A stretch of 53,618 nt of DNA from the NCBI GenBank assembly GCA_028697885.1, contig JAQVER010000014.1, positions 1 to 53,618 on the forward strand. Direction: 5' to 3'. The position numbers were made by a program, and so were the translations under genes. The notes beneath the pieces were generated by a model. The model made no database searches, was not told where the DNA came from, and saw nothing but the letters and a program-made list of their open reading frames with translations. Source of the stretch: Desulfocapsaceae bacterium. Lineage in GTDB: Bacteria; Desulfobacterota; Desulfobulbia; Desulfobulbales; Desulfocapsaceae. Shown here piece after piece: positions 27,246 through 36,288 of the stretch (the first letter of the stretch is position 1; each line of letters begins with the position of its first letter).

Positions 27246-29105
27246 ATGGCAATGAATAAGGTCGCAGGTAGAAGAAAAGTTCAACTTACTCTCGTGTACA
27301 CTGTGTTGGTGTCGCTGTTTCTTCTGGCATGCATTTACCAGAAATTGGCAGCTGACATTGATGCTGGTAATTGGCAGAAGGCTCTCACCCGTGTCGGTTT
27401 AGTCGGCTTGGTCAGTTTTTTTGTGGTTTGGCGCCTTGATCAGCCGACGCAACTGAGCATGGATAAGTTCCTGAAGACTTTGAGCCGTCTCGCTATCTCA
27501 ACATTATTTTTGGTTGTTATCTTCTTCCCTCTATTTTCGCAGACATCTTTTCTGTCGAAAAGTGTAAAGGAGGTCGTGCATAGTATTGTAAAAGATCAGA
27601 ACTCTAAACTCGACAAGATCTATGCCCTGTTGAAAACCTTTTCCCAGAGCTATAGTGAGTATACAGATAAAAATTTTGTTCTGCCGAAGTTGTTCATTCA
27701 CCTCAATGCTCTGGTCAAAGTGTACGGTCTTGGAATCTCTCCAAACAATAATATTGCAGTCGGCAAGAACGGCTTTTACTTTGAAGGATGGGGTGCGAGG
27801 CAGGTTGAGAAAGGTATCGTTGAAAACTTTGATAATATTGCTGATTACATGGGGCAGATTCCATTTTCAGCGGACGAATTAAGGCAATGGAAAAGAACCC
27901 TTGAAGAGCGCAAGTACTGGCTCAAAGAGCAGGGAATTGAATACGTTTTTGTGCTGGCCCCGACCAAGGCCTTGGTATATCCTGAAAATCTTCCCAATAA
28001 TTTGCAAAGTATTAATAAAGGGTTGACCCGCTACGACCAGTTGTCCCAGTTCCTGCGTACAGAGACTGATCTTCAATTTGTCGATTTGCGACCACCCTTG
28101 CTTCGTGCCAAGGAGAAACGGGCTTATCCGCTCCTGTTTTATAAAACCGATTTTCATTGGAATTACTACGGTGCTTTTATAGCTTATCAGGCGATTGTGG
28201 ATCTGTTGCGTGAAAAATTTCCACGGTATAACCTTGTCCATCCCAAATTCTCGGACTTTAAACTGTTAATTGATGAGCATTGGGCTCATGATCGCTTTAT
28301 GAATATGGTTGGTTTGCCGGTAGCTCTGCACAAGAATGAGCATCACATAACCATGGTGCCGAAGGCGGGGGGGCGCTACGATTCAGCTCTCGATTTACCG
28401 CCCGGTGGAATTTACGATTTCTATCCTCCTGAGCGGCCGGTAGTCGGTGTTGACGGAAAATCAATGAATCTTCGACTTATTCTGAATCCGAAGGCCCCGA
28501 TACGCTCAATACTGCTTCTTGGGGATTCTTTCCTGGAAAAATGCGTCTATTTTTTTAGTGCCGATGCCCAGCGGGTCTTAAATTACAGAACGATAGTGAA
28601 TTTCCCTGATATGATTATGCAATATGAGAAGCCGGATATAGTTATTCAGGAAATTCTCAATATGTTTATTTTGCGGCCTCCACCTCAAAATCCGCAAGGG
28701 TTCGCGGCAGCCTATTTAAAAGGAAAATTTGCTGATAATGCAGAACATACGATCATCAGTAAAAGCAGTAAAGATTTTACTCGAAAGATGAAAGGTGAAA
28801 GCAATATTTTTGAAATCCGGTTGTCGGATATTCCGCATATGGCGGCAGCAGAAGTGCGGGTTGCGAAGGTAGCTCTGAACGCAGTGCAAGATGGTAAAGC
28901 TGAGATTCGGATGTACACTGCTGACAATAAACTCTGTGGAACATCTGCACATGATCTGGTAATTGGATTGAACAGTCTTTATTTTGAAGTACCTGCAAAA
29001 GCGATAGATCGAATCGTTATTTCCGGAGCAGGAAATCCAGTGTCATTATTTACTCCAGTAGCTTTTGAACTGCGATCTGATCATGCTGTAGAAGTGACAC
29101 GGTGA
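27246..29105 (+). CDS. AlgJ/AlgX-like SGNH acetyltransferase partner of the MBOAT
   Basis: The ATG at 27246 is chosen, 7 bp after the MBOAT stop; an upstream in-frame codon at 27168 would overlap the MBOAT gene. Two hydrophobic segments at the N-terminus (about 8-30 and 40-60, 75-95) anchor a periplasmic domain. The AlgJ/AlgX signature is clear: VLAPTKALVYPENLP, TDFHWNYYG with Asp302 and His304, and LLLGDSF with Ser428, together the SGNH triad. At 619 residues it is longer than AlgJ (about 390); the extra C-terminal part (about 480-619) is beta-rich and may bind carbohydrate. It should acetylate the glycan outside the inner membrane using groups passed by the MBOAT. Confidence 0.9.
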   Translation: MAMNKVAGRRKVQLTLVYTVLVSLFLLACIYQKLAADIDAGNWQKALTRVGLVGLVSFFVVWRLDQPTQLSMDKFLKTLSRLAISTLFLVVIFFPLFSQTSFLSKSVKEVVHSIVKDQNSKLDKIYALLKTFSQSYSEYTDKNFVLPKLFIHLNALVKVYGLGISPNNNIAVGKNGFYFEGWGARQVEKGIVENFDNIADYMGQIPFSADELRQWKRTLEERKYWLKEQGIEYVFVLAPTKALVYPENLPNNLQSINKGLTRYDQLSQFLRTETDLQFVDLRPPLLRAKEKRAYPLLFYKTDFHWNYYGAFIAYQAIVDLLREKFPRYNLVHPKFSDFKLLIDEHWAHDRFMNMVGLPVALHKNEHHITMVPKAGGRYDSALDLPPGGIYDFYPPERPVVGVDGKSMNLRLILNPKAPIRSILLLGDSFLEKCVYFFSADAQRVLNYRTIVNFPDMIMQYEKPDIVIQEILNMFILRPPPQNPQGFAAAYLKGKFADNAEHTIISKSSKDFTRKMKGESNIFEIRLSDIPHMAAAEVRVAKVALNAVQDGKAEIRMYTADNKLCGTSAHDLVIGLNSLYFEVPAKAIDRIVISGAGNPVSLFTPVAFELRSDHAVEVTR

Positions 29106-29288
29106 ACAGATTTAACGCCCTGTCTTTACGTTGTTGTGATGTTTTTTTTAAAAGTGGTTTAAAAATTACAGGTAGAGGATATGGACTTTGGCGGCTGATT
29201 GTGTACAGTCGTGACAGGTTTGGTGGAATACAGGTTGAAAAATTCGGACGGACGTCGTCCGTTCCCGAGTAAAAGGAAATATAAAAAA

Positions 29289-31679
29289 ATGTATAAAATT
29301 AATATTGGTTTATTGTGTATTGCTCTGACAACGCTCATGCTGGAGCTTACTTTGGTACGGGTGTTTGATGTCATCTGGTACTCCAATATGGCCTATATGG
29401 TTATTACATTGGCCATGTTCTGTTTCGGTTTGTCCGGTATCTACAGTTCGTTACGTCCGTTACAGAAGGGGGCAGACGTTCATGGCTATCTGGCTAAGCT
29501 CTCTTTTTTCTTTGCAGTCTTCAGTCTGGCCTTGCTGCCTGCTCTGAACTTGATTCCTTTTGATTTTAACGCTCTTTATAGCGCTCCGGTGAAGGGAAGC
29601 CTGACATTTCTGGTGATGTATTTATTTCTGCTTATCCCCTTTTTTTTAGCAGGCCTTATTTTTACAACAGTCTTTTCAGCTTATGCCAGCCGAATCCAGA
29701 GCTTGTATTGTTGGGATCTGACCGGTGCAGCTCTAGGTTGCCTGTTGCTGATTCCGTTGCTTCCGCCTATAGGGCCGGGAGGAATCCTCTTTCTGACTTG
29801 CAGTTTCGGTTTGATCGCTTCCGGCTGCTTTGCCACCAGTAAACGGTGGTTTGTAACAGCCCTGGTGCTTGCATTAGTAGTGGGAGCTGTTCCGTTTTTT
29901 AAAGGGGGGTATTTCGAGTTCAAAGAGCATATGGATAAGAGGGGGGTCAAGGGAGCTCGAGAGAGTCATCTTATTGAAGATTCTCGTTGGGATCCTATCT
30001 CGAAAATCGATGTGATCGATTTTGGTAAGATGAAGCATATTGCCTATGATGGTGGTTCTCAATCCAGCTATATTATCCCCTTTGACGGTGACCTGGGGAA
30101 ACTGAGAAAGGATGTGGAAACTGGCCATGGTTACCATTTTTATGGTAGCAGCGTTTACGTTTCTCATGCGTTAAAAAAAGATACTGGTCATGAGGTTTTG
30201 GTGATTGGAGCGGCTGGTGGCTCAGAGACAAAAGCAGCGCTTATGTATGGTGCATCGCATGTCGATGCGGTCGAATTAGTTGGTTACGTTATCGAAATTG
30301 GAAAGACCAAATATGCTAAGTATAACGGTAATATATTTAACAACCCGAAAGTGAACGCAATCAAAGGGGAAGGGCGCAGTTTTTTACGTTCGAGTGATAA
30401 AAAGTATGACATCATTCAAATGTACAGTAACCACACAAGCTCCAGTATCGCTGCAGGCACCGGAGCAATGGCGACAACCTATCTGCAGACCGCTGAGGCC
30501 TATAAAGAGTATTTCTCTCATTTAAAGGATAACGGTATCCTCCATATAAATCATCATGTCTATCCTAAAATGATAGCCACGGCTGCCTTAGCTTGGAAAG
30601 AGATGGGAAGAACTGATTTTTATAAATATGTCGTCGTGTTAGAAGCAGTAAAGGAAGGATTTCAGGACAACCTTCCGACGATGTTAATTAAGATGCAGCC
30701 TTGGACCAAAGCGGAGCTTGCCGAAGTACAGTCTTACTTCCCTCCGGTGATCGAAATGGTTGTTAATCCTTTAGAACCAGAGAAAAACATGCTCTCTGAA
30801 GAGTTCTTCTCCGGAGACCTTTCACGAAAGACGATAGATAAGGTTGCATTTCGTATCGAAGCTTCAACCGACAACAAGCCCTACTTCAATTTTCTGCGGA
30901 AGTCATTTACTGCGTTGAAGGATGATCCAGCTAATTTCCTTAATTACTCGACTGCTTCTTTGTTAAATTCCCAACTTGCAAACGGTTGGATTCCGACTGA
31001 TGTGGTTCATCTCCTTGTCACCGGAGGTGCGTCCTTTTTCTTTATTATTTTGTTTGTGTTCGTCCCGTTATATTTTTCTCGGGCTGGCAAGACGCGATGG
31101 GCTGGTAAGGCCAGCAGTTTAATTTATTTTTCCTGCCTTGGTGCTGGCTTCATCATTTTTGAGCTTACTTTTATCCAGATTTTCATGAAGTTGATTGGTT
31201 ATCCTCTCTATACCTATTCAACCGTTGTGTTTGCATTACTAATAGCGGCAGGACTTGGCAGCACAGTGTCTGGAAGGGTAGGAATAACTACCCGGCACTT
31301 GTGGTTTGTCCCATTTATCGGGGTGTTATTTTGCAGTCTCATTACTCTTCTGGTATATCAGCAATATTTCGAATTATTCCTGCAAACACCGACTGTGGTG
31401 AGGGTCTTTGCTGCCACTCTCTTGATTTTCCCCTTGGGCTTCTTTTTGGGTATGCCATTTCCTCTTGGAATTCTTGCCATTGCTCGACAGCCAAGCGGAT
31501 CGATCGCTTGGGCATGGGCTATGAACGGGCTTTTCACAGTTGTGGGTGGCTTGGGTAGTGTCCTATTGTCTATATTTTACGGATTCCAAGCTACTTTGTT
31601 CATTGCTATACTGCTTTATCTCTTTGCCTTCGGTACTTTTTATAAACTTCGCCAGGCACTTTATAAGGCGGCAGGTTAA
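29289..31679 (+). CDS. polytopic membrane protein with embedded spermidine-synthase-like SAM domain
   Basis: The ATG at 29289 (AAGGA about 11 nt upstream) is preferred to the codon at 29199. The N-terminal part (about 1-220) has some six membrane helices. A Rossmann domain spans about 230-520: VLVIGAAGGSETKAAL (Gly307, Gly310, Gly311), AVELV with Glu329 to bind SAM ribose, then GEGRSFLR and YDIIQMYSN. The catalytic Asp and gatekeeping DE of real aminopropyltransferases are not present. Six C-terminal helices include FELTFIQIFMKLIGYPLY. Such fusions occur in Desulfobacterota and other environmental bacteria without a known function. It lies 183 bp after the AlgJ-like gene and 223 bp before a GT2 gene, so a SAM-dependent or flippase-like role in glycan export is possible. 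Confidence 0.85.
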   Translation: MYKINIGLLCIALTTLMLELTLVRVFDVIWYSNMAYMVITLAMFCFGLSGIYSSLRPLQKGADVHGYLAKLSFFFAVFSLALLPALNLIPFDFNALYSAPVKGSLTFLVMYLFLLIPFFLAGLIFTTVFSAYASRIQSLYCWDLTGAALGCLLLIPLLPPIGPGGILFLTCSFGLIASGCFATSKRWFVTALVLALVVGAVPFFKGGYFEFKEHMDKRGVKGARESHLIEDSRWDPISKIDVIDFGKMKHIAYDGGSQSSYIIPFDGDLGKLRKDVETGHGYHFYGSSVYVSHALKKDTGHEVLVIGAAGGSETKAALMYGASHVDAVELVGYVIEIGKTKYAKYNGNIFNNPKVNAIKGEGRSFLRSSDKKYDIIQMYSNHTSSSIAAGTGAMATTYLQTAEAYKEYFSHLKDNGILHINHHVYPKMIATAALAWKEMGRTDFYKYVVVLEAVKEGFQDNLPTMLIKMQPWTKAELAEVQSYFPPVIEMVVNPLEPEKNMLSEEFFSGDLSRKTIDKVAFRIEASTDNKPYFNFLRKSFTALKDDPANFLNYSTASLLNSQLANGWIPTDVVHLLVTGGASFFFIILFVFVPLYFSRAGKTRWAGKASSLIYFSCLGAGFIIFELTFIQIFMKLIGYPLYTYSTVVFALLIAAGLGSTVSGRVGITTRHLWFVPFIGVLFCSLITLLVYQQYFELFLQTPTVVRVFAATLLIFPLGFFLGMPFPLGILAIARQPSGSIAWAWAMNGLFTVVGGLGSVLLSIFYGFQATLFIAILLYLFAFGTFYKLRQALYKAAG

Positions 31680-31902
31680 GACCTAAGATAAATAGTTATT
31701 GTCTCATTTTTGGAGAGGCAGGGGCGTCTGTTTGTCTCTGATGAAAATATTGAGATAGAAAAAATGAGTCGAAGTTGTCTTAAGCCTGTTGATCACAGGG
31801 GACATGCCGGTAATTAGCCGGAAGTGCTGACTTGAGTCGTAATCCGAAGCCATTGCCTTTCAGAGACAGTGGAACGTTCATTTGAATGCAACTGGGAATA
31901 AG

Positions 31903-32949
31903 ATGCGCAATTCTCAACCGTATGTTGATATCGTTATTCCTAATTATAACGGGGTTGAATTTCTCGATACATGTCTCCGCTCAATTGGTAGGCAGACATA
32001 TCCTTATTTCTCCATAACAGTTATTGATAATGGCTCTATTGACAATTCATTGGAATTTGTCAGGAAAAACTATCCGCTTGTCCACCTCATTGTCTGGCCG
32101 CAGAATAAAGGATTCAGTCCAGCGGTTAATGCAGGGATATCTGCTGGTAGTGCCCCGTTAATTTTTTTGTTAAACAATGATACGGAGTTGGAGGAAGACT
32201 GCCTGGAGCAACTGGTGAATGCGGCAATGTCTCAGGATGAATATGGATTTTTTGCCGCTAAAATGATAAGTTATAAAGACAGGCATCTCCTCGATGGCGC
32301 TGGTGATGGTTTTCTTAGGGGGGGAGTAGGGTACCGCTTGGGGACCATGGAAAATGATGACGCGCTCTATAGCCGTCCGGGAAGAGTTTTTGGCGCCTGT
32401 GCCGGGGCGGCTTTGTACAGGCGAGAGTTGTTTGATAGTGTTGGTCTTTTTGATGAAGACTTTTTTGCGTATCTGGAGGATGTGGACTTTAATTTACGGG
32501 CCAATAGTCGTGGTAAAAAATGTTATTATGTGCCTGATGCCAGGGTGTTTCATATCGGTAGTGCCACCACGGGATCAAAAATTAACAGTTTTACCGTCAG
32601 ATTGTCCACCAGGAATAATCTGAACTTATTGATCAAAAACTATCCTCTTTCCTTCTTCTTTCGTTTTGCTCCAGCTCTTCTTGTCTATCAGATTTTCTGG
32701 TTTGCCTTTGTTGTCAAAAAGAGGCAGCTTGCCGCATATTTGACTGGTGTGGGGGAGTTTTTTGGAAATCTCCCTCGTATGTTGGAAAAACGTAGGGAAG
32801 TTCTGGCGGATGCCACTCTCACCAATAATGAGCTTGCGGCAATTCTTGTTGCCGCAGAAAGGGATGTGGTTTGTTCCATCATGAATCGACGGCGGGCGCA
32901 GGGCAAAACGAACCGGCTTTTGTCTCTTTATACTCGTTTGTTCCTTTGA
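31903..32949 (+). CDS. GT2 glycosyltransferase
   Basis: The ATG at 31903 is preferred to an in-frame TTG at 31882. The 348-residue enzyme shows VDIVIPNYNG, VIDNGSIDNS, the metal motif LLNNDTELEEDC, and FFAYLEDVDFNLRA, all typical of WbbL/rhamnosyltransferase-like GT2 enzymes. The C-terminal 80 residues are hydrophobic and basic, fitting a membrane-associated transferase. It leads three GT2 genes before the WbaP-type gene: the next starts 13 bp later. Likely adds one sugar to the lipid-linked intermediate. Confidence 0.9.
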   Translation: MRNSQPYVDIVIPNYNGVEFLDTCLRSIGRQTYPYFSITVIDNGSIDNSLEFVRKNYPLVHLIVWPQNKGFSPAVNAGISAGSAPLIFLLNNDTELEEDCLEQLVNAAMSQDEYGFFAAKMISYKDRHLLDGAGDGFLRGGVGYRLGTMENDDALYSRPGRVFGACAGAALYRRELFDSVGLFDEDFFAYLEDVDFNLRANSRGKKCYYVPDARVFHIGSATTGSKINSFTVRLSTRNNLNLLIKNYPLSFFFRFAPALLVYQIFWFAFVVKKRQLAAYLTGVGEFFGNLPRMLEKRREVLADATLTNNELAAILVAAERDVVCSIMNRRRAQGKTNRLLSLYTRLFL

Positions 32950-32962
32950 TACCACGAGTTGC

Positions 32963-33784
32963 ATGATGCAAGACGTCTCTGCCGTTATTGTCAGTCATAA
33001 TTCAGATCGAGTGTTGCCCCATTGCCTTGATGCTTTGGCTCAGCAATCTGTTGCTGTGCGTGAGGTCATCATTGTTGATTGTGCTTCCGATGACCGAGAG
33101 ACCCTTTTGTCTATCATCGGGGCGAAGGAAGGAACTAAAGTTGTTGAGACCAGGAATGTGGGTTTTTCAAGGGCAAACAATTTAGGGATGGAGTCTGTCT
33201 CTCCTCAAGCTGATTTTGTTGTCTTTCTTAACCCTGACACCTTCCTCTCTCCTGATTTTGTTGAAGCAGCCTTAGAGATCTGCCTGGAAAATCCCCAGGT
33301 AGGGATGGTCTCCGGAAAATTGCTCGGCTATGACATCGAGCAAAATGCACCAACTGGCAGACTGGATTCAACGGGTATCTTTCGTCAATGGTACGGCCGT
33401 TGGGTTGATCGAGGTCAGAGTGAGCAGGACCGGGGGCAATATGATACGCCAGCCCTTGTTCCGGCCTTGTGCGGAGCCTTGCTTTTTTGTCGGGTGACTG
33501 CTTTGCAGGCACTGCATGGACCTGTCTTTGACCCTGATTTCTTTCTTTATAAGGAGGATGTCGAGCTCAGCCTGCGCATGAAAAAAGCGGGATGGGAGCT
33601 TTTGTACCATCCGAGGCTTATCGCGTATCATTGTCGTGGCTGGAATGAAAAAAGAGGGAGTATACCCTTGGAACTTAGATGTATGGCAGCCGCCAACGAG
33701 ATACTGCTTTACAAAAAACATCCCTCCCCCTATATAATCTGGGCCTGGTTGAAATATTTGTTGGTACGTTTCATCCATCTGTAG
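32963..33784 (+). CDS. GT2 glycosyltransferase
   Basis: A compact 273-residue family 2 enzyme: VSAVIVSHNSDR, IIVDCASDD (with a Cys in the usual Asn/Asp-Gly place), FLNPDTFLSPDF and FLYKEDVELSLRMKKAG. It is of the WcaA/rhamnosyltransferase-like group. It starts 13 bp after the preceding GT2 gene and ends 33 bp before the next, so the three are co-transcribed. The missing Gly in the DDGS-type loop may be tolerated; otherwise the fold appears complete. Confidence 0.88.
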   Translation: MMQDVSAVIVSHNSDRVLPHCLDALAQQSVAVREVIIVDCASDDRETLLSIIGAKEGTKVVETRNVGFSRANNLGMESVSPQADFVVFLNPDTFLSPDFVEAALEICLENPQVGMVSGKLLGYDIEQNAPTGRLDSTGIFRQWYGRWVDRGQSEQDRGQYDTPALVPALCGALLFCRVTALQALHGPVFDPDFFLYKEDVELSLRMKKAGWELLYHPRLIAYHCRGWNEKRGSIPLELRCMAAANEILLYKKHPSPYIIWAWLKYLLVRFIHL

Positions 33785-33817
33785 CTTCTCTATGGTATTC
33801 ATACATCAATATCTCGC

Positions 33818-34789
33818 ATGAGTAATTCCAGTACTCCCCATGATAGATTCTTTCTCTCGGTTATAATTCCCACATGGAATGGTGCTGCATCTCTGCGAGA
33901 ACTCCTCGGCGGGCTCGTTCGACAGACTGTTTTGTCTCATGAATTATTGGTTGTTGATTCTTCTTCCAGCGATGAAACGGTTGCGATCGCCAGGGAGTTT
34001 GGCGCTGAAGTGGTGGTGGTTCCCCAAGGTGAATTTGATCATGGGGGGACCCGAACCATGATAGCTAAGAAAGCTCGGGGGGATATTCTTCTTTTTCTGA
34101 CGCAAGATGTCGTTCCTGCCTCCAAGGATGCAGTGGAAAAACTTATTGAACCTCTGTTGTCCGACGAGAGGATTGCCGTAACCTATGGCCGTCAGTTGCC
34201 AAATCCAGATGCTACTGTCCTGGCCTCGCATCTGCGTTATTTTAATTATCCACCGCAAGGGGGGGTCCGAAATTTTGCTGATCGGGAGCGCCTTGGCTTT
34301 CAAACCATTTTTGCCTCCAATTCCTTTGCGGCATATCGCAGGACTGCCCTTAGTGAGGTCGATTATTTCAAGAGCGGATTGATCTTTGGCGAGGATACCT
34401 GTGTAGTCGGCCGTTTATTGATGCAGGGGGATAAGGTTGCTTATGTAGCCGATGCGATGGTCTTTCATTCCCATAATTATACCTGCTTGCAGGAGTTCCG
34501 GCGTTCATTTGATATCGGGGTATTGCATGTAACGGAGAGATGGCTGCTTGAGACTTATGGACGTGCAGAGGGAAGAGGTTGGCAGTATGTTAAATCTGGA
34601 TTATCTTATCTGCTGCACGTGAAGAAGACAGTGTTGTTGCCAAATTTCATCTTGAGAATAATGCTCAAACTTTTAGGCTATAAGTTAGGGCGCAATTTCA
34701 CCTTATTGCCGCAAGGGCTGGTTCCCTTCTTGAGTATGCACCGATCCTGGTGGGCTAGATGCAGAGATGTGTCTGTGGATTATAAGTAG
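33818..34789 (+). CDS. GT2 glycosyltransferase, RfbN-type rhamnosyltransferase-like
   Basis: The 323-residue product has SVIIPTWNGAASLRELL, VVDSSSSDETV, and the FDHGGTRT motif characteristic of RfbN/WbaN-like rhamnosyltransferases, followed by LFLTQDVVPASKDAV and FGEDTCVVGRLLMQG. The His-Gly-Gly-Thr-Arg motif supports use of a dTDP-6-deoxyhexose donor, which is known for the family but not tested here. It is the last transferase gene before the initiating WbaP-type gene (47-bp gap). Confidence 0.9.
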   Translation: MSNSSTPHDRFFLSVIIPTWNGAASLRELLGGLVRQTVLSHELLVVDSSSSDETVAIAREFGAEVVVVPQGEFDHGGTRTMIAKKARGDILLFLTQDVVPASKDAVEKLIEPLLSDERIAVTYGRQLPNPDATVLASHLRYFNYPPQGGVRNFADRERLGFQTIFASNSFAAYRRTALSEVDYFKSGLIFGEDTCVVGRLLMQGDKVAYVADAMVFHSHNYTCLQEFRRSFDIGVLHVTERWLLETYGRAEGRGWQYVKSGLSYLLHVKKTVLLPNFILRIMLKLLGYKLGRNFTLLPQGLVPFLSMHRSWWARCRDVSVDYK

Positions 34790-34836
34790 ATTTATCCGGT
34801 ATTGAACATGAAACATTTGCCGAGCTGGAACCGACC

Positions 34837-36252
34837 ATGAATATGCTGTCTGCAAATCTGCGCGAGCAAAGTTCTGCAATGGTTAGAGTATTGCATTTAC
34901 TTGATATCGTGGTGGTGGGTGGGTATCTCTGGCTGCTTCTTGCATGGTACCGAGTGCCATGGACCTTTTATTATACCCGTTTTTTACTCATTACTTTGGT
35001 GCTGTGTCTGATCAGCTTTCAGTCCTTCCAGCTCTATCGTTCATGGCGTGGCTGGAAATTTTATCAGGAATTTCTTGCGATCGTCAAGGCGTGGGGTACG
35101 GTTATTGGGCTGTTGTTGTTTTATTTCTTTATTTTTAAAATATCGCATGCCTATTCCCGAGTTGTCTTTCTGGTCTGGTCCTTGACTACCCCCCTTCTGC
35201 TTTTTGTACTTCATATGATCGCCAGGAAGTTCCTCCGATATTTTCGCTCACAGGGCAGAAACGTCCGGTATGCTGTGATCGTCGGGGCCGGTGATCTTGG
35301 AGTTAGGCTGGCCCGGGAGGTTGAGGCTATCCCCTGGGCGGGTATTGAGGTTATAGGCTTTTTTGATGACAAGATACAAGAAAATGAAGCCATGCAGGTT
35401 ATGGGTAAACCCATATTGGGTGATATTGCGATGATCGAGGAGTATTTGAACTGTAATGATATCGATTATGTCTATATTGCCCTCCCCATGCGAGCCGAGA
35501 AAAAGATTTTCACAATTCTGCGGACCTGTAGGTCCTTAGGGGCACGCATCTATCTGGTTCCTGATTTGTATATCTTTGGTCTGCATCATGCCGAGATCCA
35601 ATCCCTTGGGAACTTGATGATCCTTAATTTTAACCCCAATACCGAATGGAAGCGTAGTTTTGATCTGGTTTTTGCCAGTTTGGCTCTGTTATTTACCCTT
35701 CCCTTTACCCTTATCATTGCTTTGTTGATTAAACTGGAGAGCCGCGGACCGGTTTTTTACCGTCATAGAAGGATTGCCGCTGCCGGCAAAGAGTTTGACT
35801 GCCTGAAGTTCCGGACCATGTGCGAAGGGGCTGAGGGGAAATTACAGGAACTCTTGGCCGGAGATGATGCCTTACGTGAAGAGTGGCAGCGCACCTTCAA
35901 ACTCAAGAATGATCCCCGGGTGACCCGGATCGGACGTTTTCTCCGGAAAACCAGTCTTGATGAGCTTCCTCAGTTCCTGAATGTCCTGAAGGGTGAGATG
36001 AGTGTGGTGGGAGCGCGCCCGATCGTGGCCAGAGAATTGAGCGATTTTTATAAGGAAAGCGCTGGCCGTTATTGTTCCATGAAACCCGGTGTTACCGGTC
36101 CCTGGCAGGTAGGGAGCCGCTCTGATGCTGAAGATTATAACGAACGGGTCGAGTTGGACGACTGGTACATCCTCAATTATTCCCTGTGGACCGATCTGAA
36201 GATCATTGCCAAAACTGTGCGTTGTATGTGGCGAGGCAAGGGGGCCTACTAA
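34837..36252 (+). CDS. WbaP-type polyprenyl glycosylphosphotransferase
   Basis: The 471-residue enzyme has four to five N-terminal membrane spans (about 18-130), a CoA_binding_3-like Rossmann domain (VIVGAGDLGVRLAREVE near 146-162), then a Bac_transf domain: RSFDLVFASLALLFTLPFTL, KFRTMCEGAEGKL, KTSLDELPQFLNVLKGEMS and VVGARPI. This matches WbaP/WcaJ-like enzymes, which move a sugar-1-phosphate from UDP-sugar to undecaprenyl phosphate and so begin a Wzx-type pathway. Galactose- or glucose-1-phosphate are common; the sugar cannot be decided. It ends the plus-strand glycan series and converges on the CooC-like gene. Confidence 0.93.
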   Translation: MNMLSANLREQSSAMVRVLHLLDIVVVGGYLWLLLAWYRVPWTFYYTRFLLITLVLCLISFQSFQLYRSWRGWKFYQEFLAIVKAWGTVIGLLLFYFFIFKISHAYSRVVFLVWSLTTPLLLFVLHMIARKFLRYFRSQGRNVRYAVIVGAGDLGVRLAREVEAIPWAGIEVIGFFDDKIQENEAMQVMGKPILGDIAMIEEYLNCNDIDYVYIALPMRAEKKIFTILRTCRSLGARIYLVPDLYIFGLHHAEIQSLGNLMILNFNPNTEWKRSFDLVFASLALLFTLPFTLIIALLIKLESRGPVFYRHRRIAAAGKEFDCLKFRTMCEGAEGKLQELLAGDDALREEWQRTFKLKNDPRVTRIGRFLRKTSLDELPQFLNVLKGEMSVVGARPIVARELSDFYKESAGRYCSMKPGVTGPWQVGSRSDAEDYNERVELDDWYILNYSLWTDLKIIAKTVRCMWRGKGAY

Positions 36253-36276
36253 GAGCTTGATTTACAGCTAAGCTCT
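36252..36276. terminator. possible hairpin between convergent genes
   Basis: AGAGCTT (36252-36258) and AAGCTCT (36270-36276) pair perfectly over 7 bp in the 36-bp gap between the WbaP-type gene and the convergent CooC-like gene. No T-tract follows; the position between convergent genes makes a terminator plausible. Confidence 0.35.
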
Positions 36277-36288
36277 CAGGCCAGATGA

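Noticed and set aside
29289..31679. Naming the polytopic protein a spermidine synthase
   Set aside because: The Rossmann motifs are similar but the catalytic Asp and gatekeeper residues are missing, so the enzyme name is not justified.
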